Source: Faecalibacterium sp. UBA7177 (GTDB taxonomy: Bacteria > Bacillota > Clostridia > Oscillospirales > Ruminococcaceae). Taken from it: DNA of 20,938 bases. The notes under the pieces were generated by a model. That model made no database searches. It was not told the origin of the DNA and was given only the letters and a program-made list of their open reading frames with translations. A program made the position numbers and the translations under genes. Of the stretch, positions 14,312 to 20,938 are shown piece by piece. Every line of letters begins with the position of its first letter. Positions within the stretch are counted from its first letter, which is position 1. The stretch lies in assembly GCA_002491225.1 (NCBI GenBank), contig DKVN01000095.1, positions 1 through 20,938 on the forward strand, read 5' to 3'.

Positions 14312-16411
14312 ATGTCAAAACTGGTCATTGTGGAGTCGCCCGCCAAGGCGAAAACCATCGGCAAATATCTCGGGCCCGATTACGAGGTCACCGCCTCGAT
14401 GGGCCATATCCGCGACCTGCCCGCCAGCCAGCTGGGCATTGATGTGGAGCATGGCTACGAGCCCCAGTATATCAACATCAAGGGCAAGGAAAAACTCATC
14501 CGCGAATTAAAAAGCGCGGCCAAAAAGTCCGATCAGGTCTATCTCGCCACCGACCCGGACCGTGAGGGCGAGGCCATCAGCTGGCACCTGGCCAAGCTGT
14601 TGGGGCTGGACCCCGCCGCCCCCAACCGGGTCACCTTTGGCGAGATCACCAAAAAGGGGGTCACCGAGGGCATGGCCCACCCCCGCGCCATCGACACCGA
14701 CCTCTTCAACGCCCAGCAGGCCCGCCGTGTGCTCGACCGGCTGGTCGGCTACAAGCTCTCGCCCTTCCTCTGGCGCAAGGTGCGCCGGGGGCTCTCGGCC
14801 GGCCGGGTGCAGAGCGTCGCCGTCCGCCTGATCGTCGACCGCGAAAAGGAGATCGAGGCCTTCCAGCCCGAGGAATACTGGAACGTCGACGCCCTGCTCA
14901 AGGCCCCCGGCAGCGCCAAACCCTTCACCGCCCGGCTCTCGGCCACCGCCGCGGGCAAAAAGGTGGCGGTGCATACCCGCGCCGAGGCCGACGCCATCCG
15001 CGCCGCGCTGGACGGGGCCTCTTATACGGTCAGCGAGGTCACCCGCGGCAAGCGCAAAAAGGTGCCCACCCCGCCCTTCATCACCAGCACCCTCCAGCAG
15101 GAGGCCAGCCGCCGTCTCGGCTTCACCGCCACCCGTACCATGCGGGCCGCCCAGACCCTGTACGAAGGGGTGGACATCGCCGGGCGGGGCATGATGGGCC
15201 TCATCACCTATATGCGTACCGACAGCCTGCGCCTCAGCGACGAGGCGGTGGCGGGGGCCAGGGCCTTCATCACCGGCGCGTATGGGCCGCGGTATGTCTG
15301 CAACTATAAGCGCACCTATAAATCCCGCTCGGCCACCGCCGCGCAGGACGCCCATGAGGCCATCCGCCCCAGCGAGCCGTCCTTGACCCCGGACGAGGTG
15401 GACAAGAGCATCTCGGGCGATACCGCCAAGCTCTACCGGCTCATCTGGAGCCGCTTTATGGCCAGCCAGATGGCCGACTGTGAGCAGGACACCGTCTCGG
15501 CCGCCATCGCGGCGGGGGAGTATCTCTTCCGCGCCAGCGGCTATGTCGTCACCTTCGACGGCTACACCGCCCTCTATGAGGAGACCGCCGAGGAAAAGGA
15601 GAAAAAGGAGACCGCCCTGCCCCCGCTCGAGGAGGGCCAGACCCTCGCCCTTGCCGAGCTGAAAACCGAGCAGAAGTTCACCCAGCCCCCCGCCCGCTAC
15701 ACCGAGGCCAGCCTCATCCGGGCGCTGGAGGAAAACGGCATCGGCCGCCCCTCCACCTACGCCCCCATCATCACCACCATCACCGACCGCGGCTATGTCG
15801 AGCGGGACCAGAAAAAGCTCAAGCCCACCCTGCTCGGCCGCACCATCAACGAGCTGATGATGGAGCAGTTCCCGGATATCGTGGACGTGACCTTCAGCGC
15901 CGGGATGGAGAAAAACCTCGACAAGGTCGAGAGCGGCAAGGCCGACTGGCACACCACCATCGACAGCTTCTACAAGGGCTTCGACGCCTCCCTGCAGGCC
16001 GCCGAAAAGAACATGGAGGGCAAAAAGATCAAGGTGCCGGATGAGGAGACCGACGAGATCTGCGAAAAGTGCGGCCGCAAGATGGTCATCAAAACCGGGC
16101 GGTACGGCAAGTTTCTGGCCTGCCCGGGCTTTCCGGAGTGCACCAACACCAGGCGGCTGGTCAAGGATACCGGCGGCAAGTGCCCCAAGTGCGGCGGCCG
16201 GATGCTCCAGCGCCGCAGCGCCAAGGGCCGGGTCTACTACGGCTGCGAGGGCTACCCAAACTGCGATTTTATGACCTGGGACGAGCCGGTGCCCACCCTG
16301 TGCGAAAAGTGCGGGGCCACCCTCTTCAAAAAGGGCCAGCGGCTCTACTGCGCCAGGGAGGGCTGCGGGTTTGAAAAGCAGCTGCAAAAGGGAGGCTCCG
16401 GCCGTGAGTGA
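14312..16411 (+). CDS. topA: DNA topoisomerase I (type IA)
   Basis: Topoisomerase I relaxes negative supercoils through a transient 5'-phosphotyrosine link. The 699-residue protein has an N-terminal TOPRIM domain (LVIVESPAKAKTIGKYLG, GHIRDLP, DPDREGEAISWHL), then LSAGRVQSVAVRLIVDRE. The active-site tyrosine is Y300 in GLITYMRTDS, and the closing domain has SLIRALEENGIGRPSTYAPI. The C terminus carries three four-cysteine zinc ribbons, starting at C584 (CEKCGRKM), C624 (CPKCGGRM) and C664 (CEKCGATL), so the tail is the zinc-binding kind expected in Bacillota. Length is typical. An AAGGAG site (about 14299-14304) precedes ATG 14312. The stop overlaps the trmFO GTG start by 8 bp. In the dprA-topA gap only a tiny GGGA/TCCC inverted repeat is seen. 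Confidence 0.97.
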   Translation: MSKLVIVESPAKAKTIGKYLGPDYEVTASMGHIRDLPASQLGIDVEHGYEPQYINIKGKEKLIRELKSAAKKSDQVYLATDPDREGEAISWHLAKLLGLDPAAPNRVTFGEITKKGVTEGMAHPRAIDTDLFNAQQARRVLDRLVGYKLSPFLWRKVRRGLSAGRVQSVAVRLIVDREKEIEAFQPEEYWNVDALLKAPGSAKPFTARLSATAAGKKVAVHTRAEADAIRAALDGASYTVSEVTRGKRKKVPTPPFITSTLQQEASRRLGFTATRTMRAAQTLYEGVDIAGRGMMGLITYMRTDSLRLSDEAVAGARAFITGAYGPRYVCNYKRTYKSRSATAAQDAHEAIRPSEPSLTPDEVDKSISGDTAKLYRLIWSRFMASQMADCEQDTVSAAIAAGEYLFRASGYVVTFDGYTALYEETAEEKEKKETALPPLEEGQTLALAELKTEQKFTQPPARYTEASLIRALEENGIGRPSTYAPIITTITDRGYVERDQKKLKPTLLGRTINELMMEQFPDIVDVTFSAGMEKNLDKVESGKADWHTTIDSFYKGFDASLQAAEKNMEGKKIKVPDEETDEICEKCGRKMVIKTGRYGKFLACPGFPECTNTRRLVKDTGGKCPKCGGRMLQRRSAKGRVYYGCEGYPNCDFMTWDEPVPTLCEKCGATLFKKGQRLYCAREGCGFEKQLQKGGSGRE

Positions 16412-17765
16412 GCCCGCGCTGCGCCCGGCCCCGGCCCCGGATCAGAACAGGCCCTGCGTCACCGTGCTGGGGGCGGGGCTCGCGGGCTGCGAGGCCGCGC
16501 TCTGGCTGGCCGGGCAGGGGGCGGCGGTGCGGCTGGTCGAGCAAAAGCCGCTGCGCTTTTCCCCCGCCCACAAAAGCGAGGGCTTTGCCGAGCTGGTCTG
16601 CTCCAACAGCCTCAAGGCCGAGCGGCCGGACTCCGCCAGCGGCCTGCTCAAGGCCGAGATGCGCCTCTTGGGCAGCAGGCTGCTGGTGGCCGCGGATGCC
16701 ACACGGGTGGCCGCGGGCGGGGCGCTGGCGGTCGACCGGGACAAATTCTCCGCCGCCGTTACCGCCATGGTGGCCGCCGAGCCGGACATCACGGTCGAGC
16801 ATCAGGAGCAAACCGTCATCGCCCCAGAGGAGGGCGAGGCAGTGATCGTGGCCACCGGCCCGCTCACCGCGGGGGCGCTGGCACAGGAGATCGCCCGGCT
16901 CACCGGCGGGCAGAGCCTCGCCTTTTACGACGCCGCGGCCCCCATCGTCACGGCCGAAAGCCTCGACGAGAGCCGCATCTTCGCCGCCAGCCGCTATGGC
17001 CGGGGGGAGGCCGACTACCTCAACTGCCCGATGAACCGGGAGGAGTACGAGCGCTTTTACGAGGCGTTGCGCACCGCCGAGCGCGCCCCCCTGCACGAGA
17101 TGGACGGCGAGGCGCAAAAGCTGGCCGTCTACGAGGGCTGCATGCCCATCGAGGTGATGGCCCGCCGCGGGGCGGACACCATGCGGTTCGGGCCTCTGCG
17201 TCCGGTCGGCCTTACCGACCCCCGCACCGGCCACCGCCCCTGGGCCAACCTCCAGCTGCGCAAAGAGAACGCCGAGGGCAGCCTTTACAACCTGGTGGGC
17301 TTCCAGACCAATCTTTTGTTTGGCGAGCAAAAGCGGGTGTTCGGGCTGATCCCCGGCCTCGCCAATGCCGAGTACGCCCGCTACGGGGTGATGCACCGCA
17401 ACACCTTTTTGAACAGCCCCAAACTGCTCGGGCCCGACCTCGCCCTCAAAGAGCATCCGGCCATCTTCTTCGCGGGCCAGATCACCGGCTTCGAGGGCTA
17501 TATGGAAAGCGCCGCCTGCGGCCTGCTGGCCGCCCGCGGGGCGCTGGCCCGGCTGCAGGGGCAGACCTATACGCCGCCCCCGCCCGAGACCATGCTCGGC
17601 GCGCTCACCGGCTACATCACGGCCGAAAACAAGGACTTCCAGCCGATGGGGGCCAACATGGGCATCCTGCCCCCGCTGGCTGAGCCGGTGCGGGACAAGC
17701 GCGCCCGCTACGCCGCCCTCGCCAGCCGGGCGCTGGCCGCCATGGAGCAGTGGGCCAACAGGTGA
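16404..17765 (+). CDS. trmFO: Folate/FAD-dependent tRNA (uracil-54-C5)-methyltransferase TrmFO
   Basis: TrmFO makes 5-methyluridine (ribothymidine) at position 54 of tRNA using methylene-tetrahydrofolate and FADH2. The 453-residue protein has the FAD-binding VLGAGLAGCEAALWLA motif (G23, G25, G28) after an extension of about 17 residues. It then shows KSEGFAELVCSNSLKAE with C66 and YEGCMPIEVMA with C246, which appear equivalent to the two functional cysteines of the B. subtilis enzyme. Near the C terminus are FFAGQITGFEGYMESAA and the GALTGYITAENKDFQPMGANMG segment typical of TrmFO. The start is GTG 16404, with GGGAGG (16390-16395) and an 8-nt spacer; it lies within the end of topA, giving an 8-bp overlap. 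The topA-trmFO pair is the usual Bacillota order. Confidence 0.96.
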   Translation: MSEPALRPAPAPDQNRPCVTVLGAGLAGCEAALWLAGQGAAVRLVEQKPLRFSPAHKSEGFAELVCSNSLKAERPDSASGLLKAEMRLLGSRLLVAADATRVAAGGALAVDRDKFSAAVTAMVAAEPDITVEHQEQTVIAPEEGEAVIVATGPLTAGALAQEIARLTGGQSLAFYDAAAPIVTAESLDESRIFAASRYGRGEADYLNCPMNREEYERFYEALRTAERAPLHEMDGEAQKLAVYEGCMPIEVMARRGADTMRFGPLRPVGLTDPRTGHRPWANLQLRKENAEGSLYNLVGFQTNLLFGEQKRVFGLIPGLANAEYARYGVMHRNTFLNSPKLLGPDLALKEHPAIFFAGQITGFEGYMESAACGLLAARGALARLQGQTYTPPPPETMLGALTGYITAENKDFQPMGANMGILPPLAEPVRDKRARYAALASRALAAMEQWANR

Positions 17766-17823
17766 CAATTCAAAAATAACGACAAACCGCAACAATCAGC
17801 CAACACGCAAGGAGGAACACACC

Positions 17824-18855
17824 ATGCGGATCATTCTGGACGCGATGGGCGGCGACAACGCCCCCGGCGAGATCATCAAGGGCGCAGCCGAGGCCCTGCA
17901 AACCCTGAGCGAAGGGGGCGAGGGCCTCACCATCGTCGCGGTGGGGGACGAGGCGAAGGTGCGCGAGGCGGCCAGCGCCGCAGGCCTCGCCGAAGAGCCC
18001 GGCCGGTTCGAGATCGTCCACGCCGGCGAGGTCATCGAGATGTGCGACGAGCCCGCTCGCGCGGTGCGCCGCAAAAAGGATTCCAGCATGGTCAAGGGCC
18101 TCACGATGCTGGCCGACGGCCAGGGCGACGCCTTTGTCTCGGCCGGCAGCACCGGCGCGCTGCATGTCGGGGCCAGCCTGATCGTGCGCACGGTCAGGGG
18201 GGTCAAGCGCCCGGCCCTCGCCACCATCATCCCCGGCAGCGAAAAGCCCTATCTGCTGATGGACTGCGGCGCAAACGCCGAGTGCCGTCCCCAGATGCTG
18301 GACGCCTTTGGGGTGATGGGCAGCGTCTATATGCAAAAGGTGCAAAGCATCCCCCGGCCCGATGTGGCGCTGGTCAACAACGGGGCCGAGGAGTCCAAGG
18401 GCACCCCCCTCTACCGGGAGGCCCATCAGCTGCTCAAGCAAAACCCCCACATCCACTTTGCCGGCAACATCGAGCCGCGGGATATCCCCACCGGCAAAGC
18501 GGACGTGGTGGTCTGCGACGGCTTTACCGGCAACGTCATCCTCAAGCTCACCGAGGGGATGGCCAAAAGCCTGCTGGGCATGGTCAAGCAGGTGTTCCTC
18601 GCCAGCGGGCTGACCAAGCTGGCCTACCTGCTGGTGCGCGGCGGCTTCTCCGGCCTCAAAAAGCGGATGGACAGTGAGGAGTACGGCGGCGCGCCGCTGC
18701 TGGGCTGCACAAAGCCGGTCATCAAGGCCCACGGCTCCAGCAAGGCTCGCGGCATCAAAAACGCCATCCGGCAGGCAAAAATTTGTGTTGAGAGCGGCAT
18801 GACCGAGACCATGGCCGCCGCCCTCGCCCAGCTTGCCGATGGCTCCGAGGCCTGA
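17824..18855 (+). CDS. plsX: Phosphate acyltransferase PlsX
   Basis: PlsX converts acyl-ACP to acyl-phosphate, the donor for PlsY in the first step of phospholipid synthesis, and is membrane-associated. The 343-residue protein matches the family over its length: MRIILDAMGGDNAPGEIIKG at the start, VSAGSTGALHVGASLIV, the PALATIIPG segment, MDCGANAECRPQML, GAEESKGTPLYREAHQLL, GNIEPRDIPTGKADVVVCDG and FTGNVILKLTEGMA. AAGGAGG (17809-17815) lies 8 nt before ATG 17824. The 58-bp gap after trmFO is A-rich but shows no clear promoter or FapR-like operator. Downstream comes rnc after only 58 bp; the acpP gene often found between them in Clostridia is absent. Confidence 0.97.
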   Translation: MRIILDAMGGDNAPGEIIKGAAEALQTLSEGGEGLTIVAVGDEAKVREAASAAGLAEEPGRFEIVHAGEVIEMCDEPARAVRRKKDSSMVKGLTMLADGQGDAFVSAGSTGALHVGASLIVRTVRGVKRPALATIIPGSEKPYLLMDCGANAECRPQMLDAFGVMGSVYMQKVQSIPRPDVALVNNGAEESKGTPLYREAHQLLKQNPHIHFAGNIEPRDIPTGKADVVVCDGFTGNVILKLTEGMAKSLLGMVKQVFLASGLTKLAYLLVRGGFSGLKKRMDSEEYGGAPLLGCTKPVIKAHGSSKARGIKNAIRQAKICVESGMTETMAAALAQLADGSEA

Positions 18856-18913
18856 CCCGCCGCTCCCATGCCCCTACAGGGCAAACTCCCATCAGAAAGA
18901 GGACGATCCTGCG

Positions 18914-19579
18914 ATGCACCAGCTTGAAACCATCATCGGATACACCTTCAAGGACCCGATGCTCCTGCAAACGGCACTCACCCACACCAGCTTTGCCAAC
19001 GAGAGCCGCACCCCCATCCCGCACAACGAGCGGCTGGAATTTCTGGGCGACAGCGTGCTCTCGATCGTAGTGGCGGATTACCTTTTCCACCAGTGGAAGG
19101 GCCGCCCCGAGGGCGAATTGACCCGCGCGCGGGCCAGCCTTGTCTGCGAGAGCGCGCTGTTTGAGTTCGCCAAGGAGATCGACCTCGGCAGCTACCTGCG
19201 CCTCGGCCGCGGGGAGGAGCGGGGCGGCGGGCGCACCCGGCCCAGCGTGGTCAGCGATGCGTTCGAGGCGCTGATCGCCGCGCTCTACCTCGACGGCGGT
19301 ATCGAGGCTGCGCGGGCCTTTCTGCTGCCCTTTTTGACCGAGGGCAAAACCGCCGAGGCCGATTACAAGACCCAGCTGCAGGAGGTGGTGCAGCAAAACC
19401 CCGAGGAAAAGCTGCGCTATATCGTCGAGGACGAAAAAGGCCCGGACCACGACAAGCACTTTGCGGTGGCGGTGTATCTCAACTCCAACTGCATCGGCCG
19501 GGGCGAGGGCCACTCGAAAAAGATCGCCGAGCAGCACGCCGCCCGCGAGGCGCTGCGGCTGATGGGGCTGGTCAAGTAA
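18914..19579 (+). CDS. rnc: Ribonuclease III
   Basis: RNase III cuts double-stranded RNA, including the rRNA precursor. The 221-residue protein has the catalytic domain with signature HNERLEFLGDSVLSIVVADY (E39, E42, D46), followed by SVVSDAFEALIAALYLDGG (D115 and catalytic E118). The C-terminal dsRNA-binding domain runs from about residue 151 (DYKTQLQEVVQ) to the conserved HSKKIAEQHAAREALRLM helix near the end. The start is ATG 18914 with AGAGGA 10 nt upstream; 27 in-frame codons before it are not supported because no ribosome site serves the upstream ATG. The gene lies between plsX and smc, its usual place in Bacillota, and shares their strand. Confidence 0.96.
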   Translation: MHQLETIIGYTFKDPMLLQTALTHTSFANESRTPIPHNERLEFLGDSVLSIVVADYLFHQWKGRPEGELTRARASLVCESALFEFAKEIDLGSYLRLGRGEERGGGRTRPSVVSDAFEALIAALYLDGGIEAARAFLLPFLTEGKTAEADYKTQLQEVVQQNPEEKLRYIVEDEKGPDHDKHFAVAVYLNSNCIGRGEGHSKKIAEQHAAREALRLMGLVK

Positions 19580-19625
19580 AGCCCCGCGCACCCCGCGCAG
19601 GCCCTTCAGAATCCGGCCCCCTTTT

Positions 19626-19642
19626 CGCCCCATTTTGGGGCG
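19626..19642 (+). other. Small hairpin between rnc and smc
   Basis: CGCCCC and GGGGCG (19626-19631 and 19637-19642) form a six-pair stem with an ATTTT loop, 27 nt before the smc ATG. No T-tract follows on either strand, so termination is unlikely. It may stabilise the message or affect smc translation, or have no function. Confidence 0.35.
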
Positions 19643-19669
19643 TAACCCCTTTGAAAAGGCAGGAATAGA

Positions 19670-20938
19670 ATGGTATTAAAAGCACTTGAAATTCAGGGTT
19701 TTAAGAGTTTTCCGGACCGCATCCGCATCGAGATCGGCCGGGGCATCACCGCGGTGGTGGGGCCCAACGGCTCGGGCAAGAGCAACATCTCGGACGCCAT
19801 CCGCTGGGTGCTGGGGGAGACCAGCTCCAAGCAACTGCGCGGCGCGGGCAAGATGGAGGACGTCATCTTCGGCGGCACCCAGCTGCGCGGGGCGATGGGC
19901 TACGCCTCGGTCAAGCTCACGGTGGACAACACCGACCGCCGCATCGAGGTGGATGCCGACGAGGTGACCATCGGCCGCCGGTACTACCGCTCGGGCGAGA
20001 GCGAGTACTCGATCAACGGCCAGAATGTGCGGCTCAAGGACATCTACGAGCTCTTTCTCGACACCGGCCTCGGGCGGGACGGCTACTCGATCATCGGGCA
20101 GGGCCGCATCGCCGAGATCGTGGGGGCAAAAAGCGCCGAGCGGCGCGAAATTTTTGAGGAGGCCAGCGGCATCGCCAAATACCGCTACCGCAAAAACGAG
20201 GCCGAGCGCCGCCTCGCCGCCGCCGAGGACAACCTCGCCCGGCTGCGGGATATTCTGGACGAGCTCGAAGCCCGGGTGGGGCCGCTGGAAAAAGAGAGCA
20301 AAAAGGCCAAACAGTTTCTCGAGCTCAGCGCCCGCCGCAAGGAGCTGGAGGTCACCCTCTGGGTGGACAACGTCCGCCGCGCCAAGGATACGGTGCGCAG
20401 CGAGCAGCGCCGCTATGAGGCCGCCGCCGCCGACTATGACCGGCTGACCCGCGAGCTCGAGGCCATCGACGCCGAGAGCGAGGCCATCCGGGCCGAGGTG
20501 CAGCGGCTCACCGTCTCGATCGAGCGCTCCAACGCCGAAATTCGCGCCATGGCCGAGGAGCAGGCGGGCAGCGACAGCCGCCTCGCGGTGCTGCAAAACG
20601 ACATCCAGCACAACGAGGCCGCCATCGAAAAGCTCACCGCCGAGATTGCCGCCAGCCGCGAGGGCAAGGCCGCCCTCGCCGCCGAGATCGAGGGCCACGA
20701 GCAGGCCATCCGGCAGGCGGACGAGCGGGCCGCCGCCCTCACCGAGGCGATCACCGCGCTGGAAGAGCGGCTGGCCCGCCTGCAGGCCGAGAGCCAGGCC
20801 AGCGGCGAAAAAAAAGGCGAGGTGACCGCCCGGCTCGCCGAGCTGACCCAGCGGCAGACCGCCGCGCAGGTCGAGGCCGCGCGCGCCGCCGCCGCCGCCG
20901 ACACCGCCAAAACCCGGCTCGAAGCCCTGAAGGGCGAG
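19670..20938 (+). CDS. smc: Chromosome segregation ATPase SMC (5' part, cut by window end)
   Basis: SMC with ScpA/ScpB forms the condensin that organises and separates bacterial chromosomes. The 423 codons present run open to the window end. The head domain is clear: LKALEIQGFKSFPDR, Walker A GPNGSGKS (31-38), DAIRWVLGETSSKQLRG, VIFGGT, then DTGLGRDGYSIIGQGRIAEI and RREIFEEASGIAKYRYRK. From about residue 168 the sequence becomes a long charged coiled coil rich in Glu, Arg and Ala, as expected for the first arm. About two thirds of the usual ~1190 residues (hinge, second arm, C-terminal signature and Walker B) lie beyond the window. ATG 19670 follows AGGAA with about 5 nt spacing, a weaker ribosome site than its neighbours have. 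rnc-smc is the usual Bacillota order. Confidence 0.96.
   Translation, partial: MVLKALEIQGFKSFPDRIRIEIGRGITAVVGPNGSGKSNISDAIRWVLGETSSKQLRGAGKMEDVIFGGTQLRGAMGYASVKLTVDNTDRRIEVDADEVTIGRRYYRSGESEYSINGQNVRLKDIYELFLDTGLGRDGYSIIGQGRIAEIVGAKSAERREIFEEASGIAKYRYRKNEAERRLAAAEDNLARLRDILDELEARVGPLEKESKKAKQFLELSARRKELEVTLWVDNVRRAKDTVRSEQRRYEAAAADYDRLTRELEAIDAESEAIRAEVQRLTVSIERSNAEIRAMAEEQAGSDSRLAVLQNDIQHNEAAIEKLTAEIAASREGKAALAAEIEGHEQAIRQADERAAALTEAITALEERLARLQAESQASGEKKGEVTARLAELTQRQTAAQVEAARAAAAADTAKTRLEALKGE

Noticed and set aside
14507..16387. 626-codon minus-strand frame opposite topA
   Set aside because: Another GC-driven shadow; topA motifs are intact on the plus strand.
18833..18913. Upstream ATG for rnc
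   Set aside because: It overlaps the plsX end, lacks a ribosome site and adds 27 residues unlike RNase III.

Overview
The window is a GC-rich chromosomal segment. Proteins and gene order are those of Bacillota, class Clostridia, most likely an Oscillospiraceae/Ruminococcaceae-type gut anaerobe. The evidence is an AddAB recombination nuclease with a four-cysteine AddB, the infC-rpmI-rplT operon, the runs dprA-topA-trmFO and plsX-rnc-smc, strong GGAGG ribosome binding sites and several non-ATG starts. The taxon is an inference; no rRNA marker is present.

Layout. 1-239: the first 11 codons of a minus-strand gene, its promoter, and a divergent leader. 240-804: a small two-repeat peptidoglycan-binding-domain protein closed by a strong terminator. 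806-8015: promoter, structured leader and the addB-addA pair with ATGA coupling. 8016-10550: an island that looks less GC-biased than its surroundings. It holds one minus-strand polytopic membrane protein (probable GT-C-type glycosyltransferase) bracketed by two same-orientation copies of a ~185-bp palindromic repeat. 10556-12130: a translation operon (infC-rpmI-rplT) with a consensus promoter, a ~240-nt leader containing an intrinsic terminator (probable L20 autoregulation), a probable ATC start for IF3 and a final terminator. 12229-20938: closely packed plus-strand genes: a SpoU-family RNA methyltransferase, dprA, topA, trmFO, plsX, rnc and the 5' part of smc.

Together the genes are housekeeping: double-strand-break processing, initiation and large-subunit assembly, rRNA and tRNA methylation, DNA topology, entry to phospholipid synthesis, dsRNA processing and chromosome condensation. 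Overlaps at addB/addA, SpoU/dprA and topA/trmFO suggest translational coupling.

The most interesting unexplained element is the paired structured repeat at 8039-8223 and 10285-10467. The two copies differ at four paired positions where both partners changed and pairing was kept. That implies the fold is selected, as RNA or as a DNA hairpin. No CRISPR array, tRNA, rRNA, transposase or phage gene was seen.
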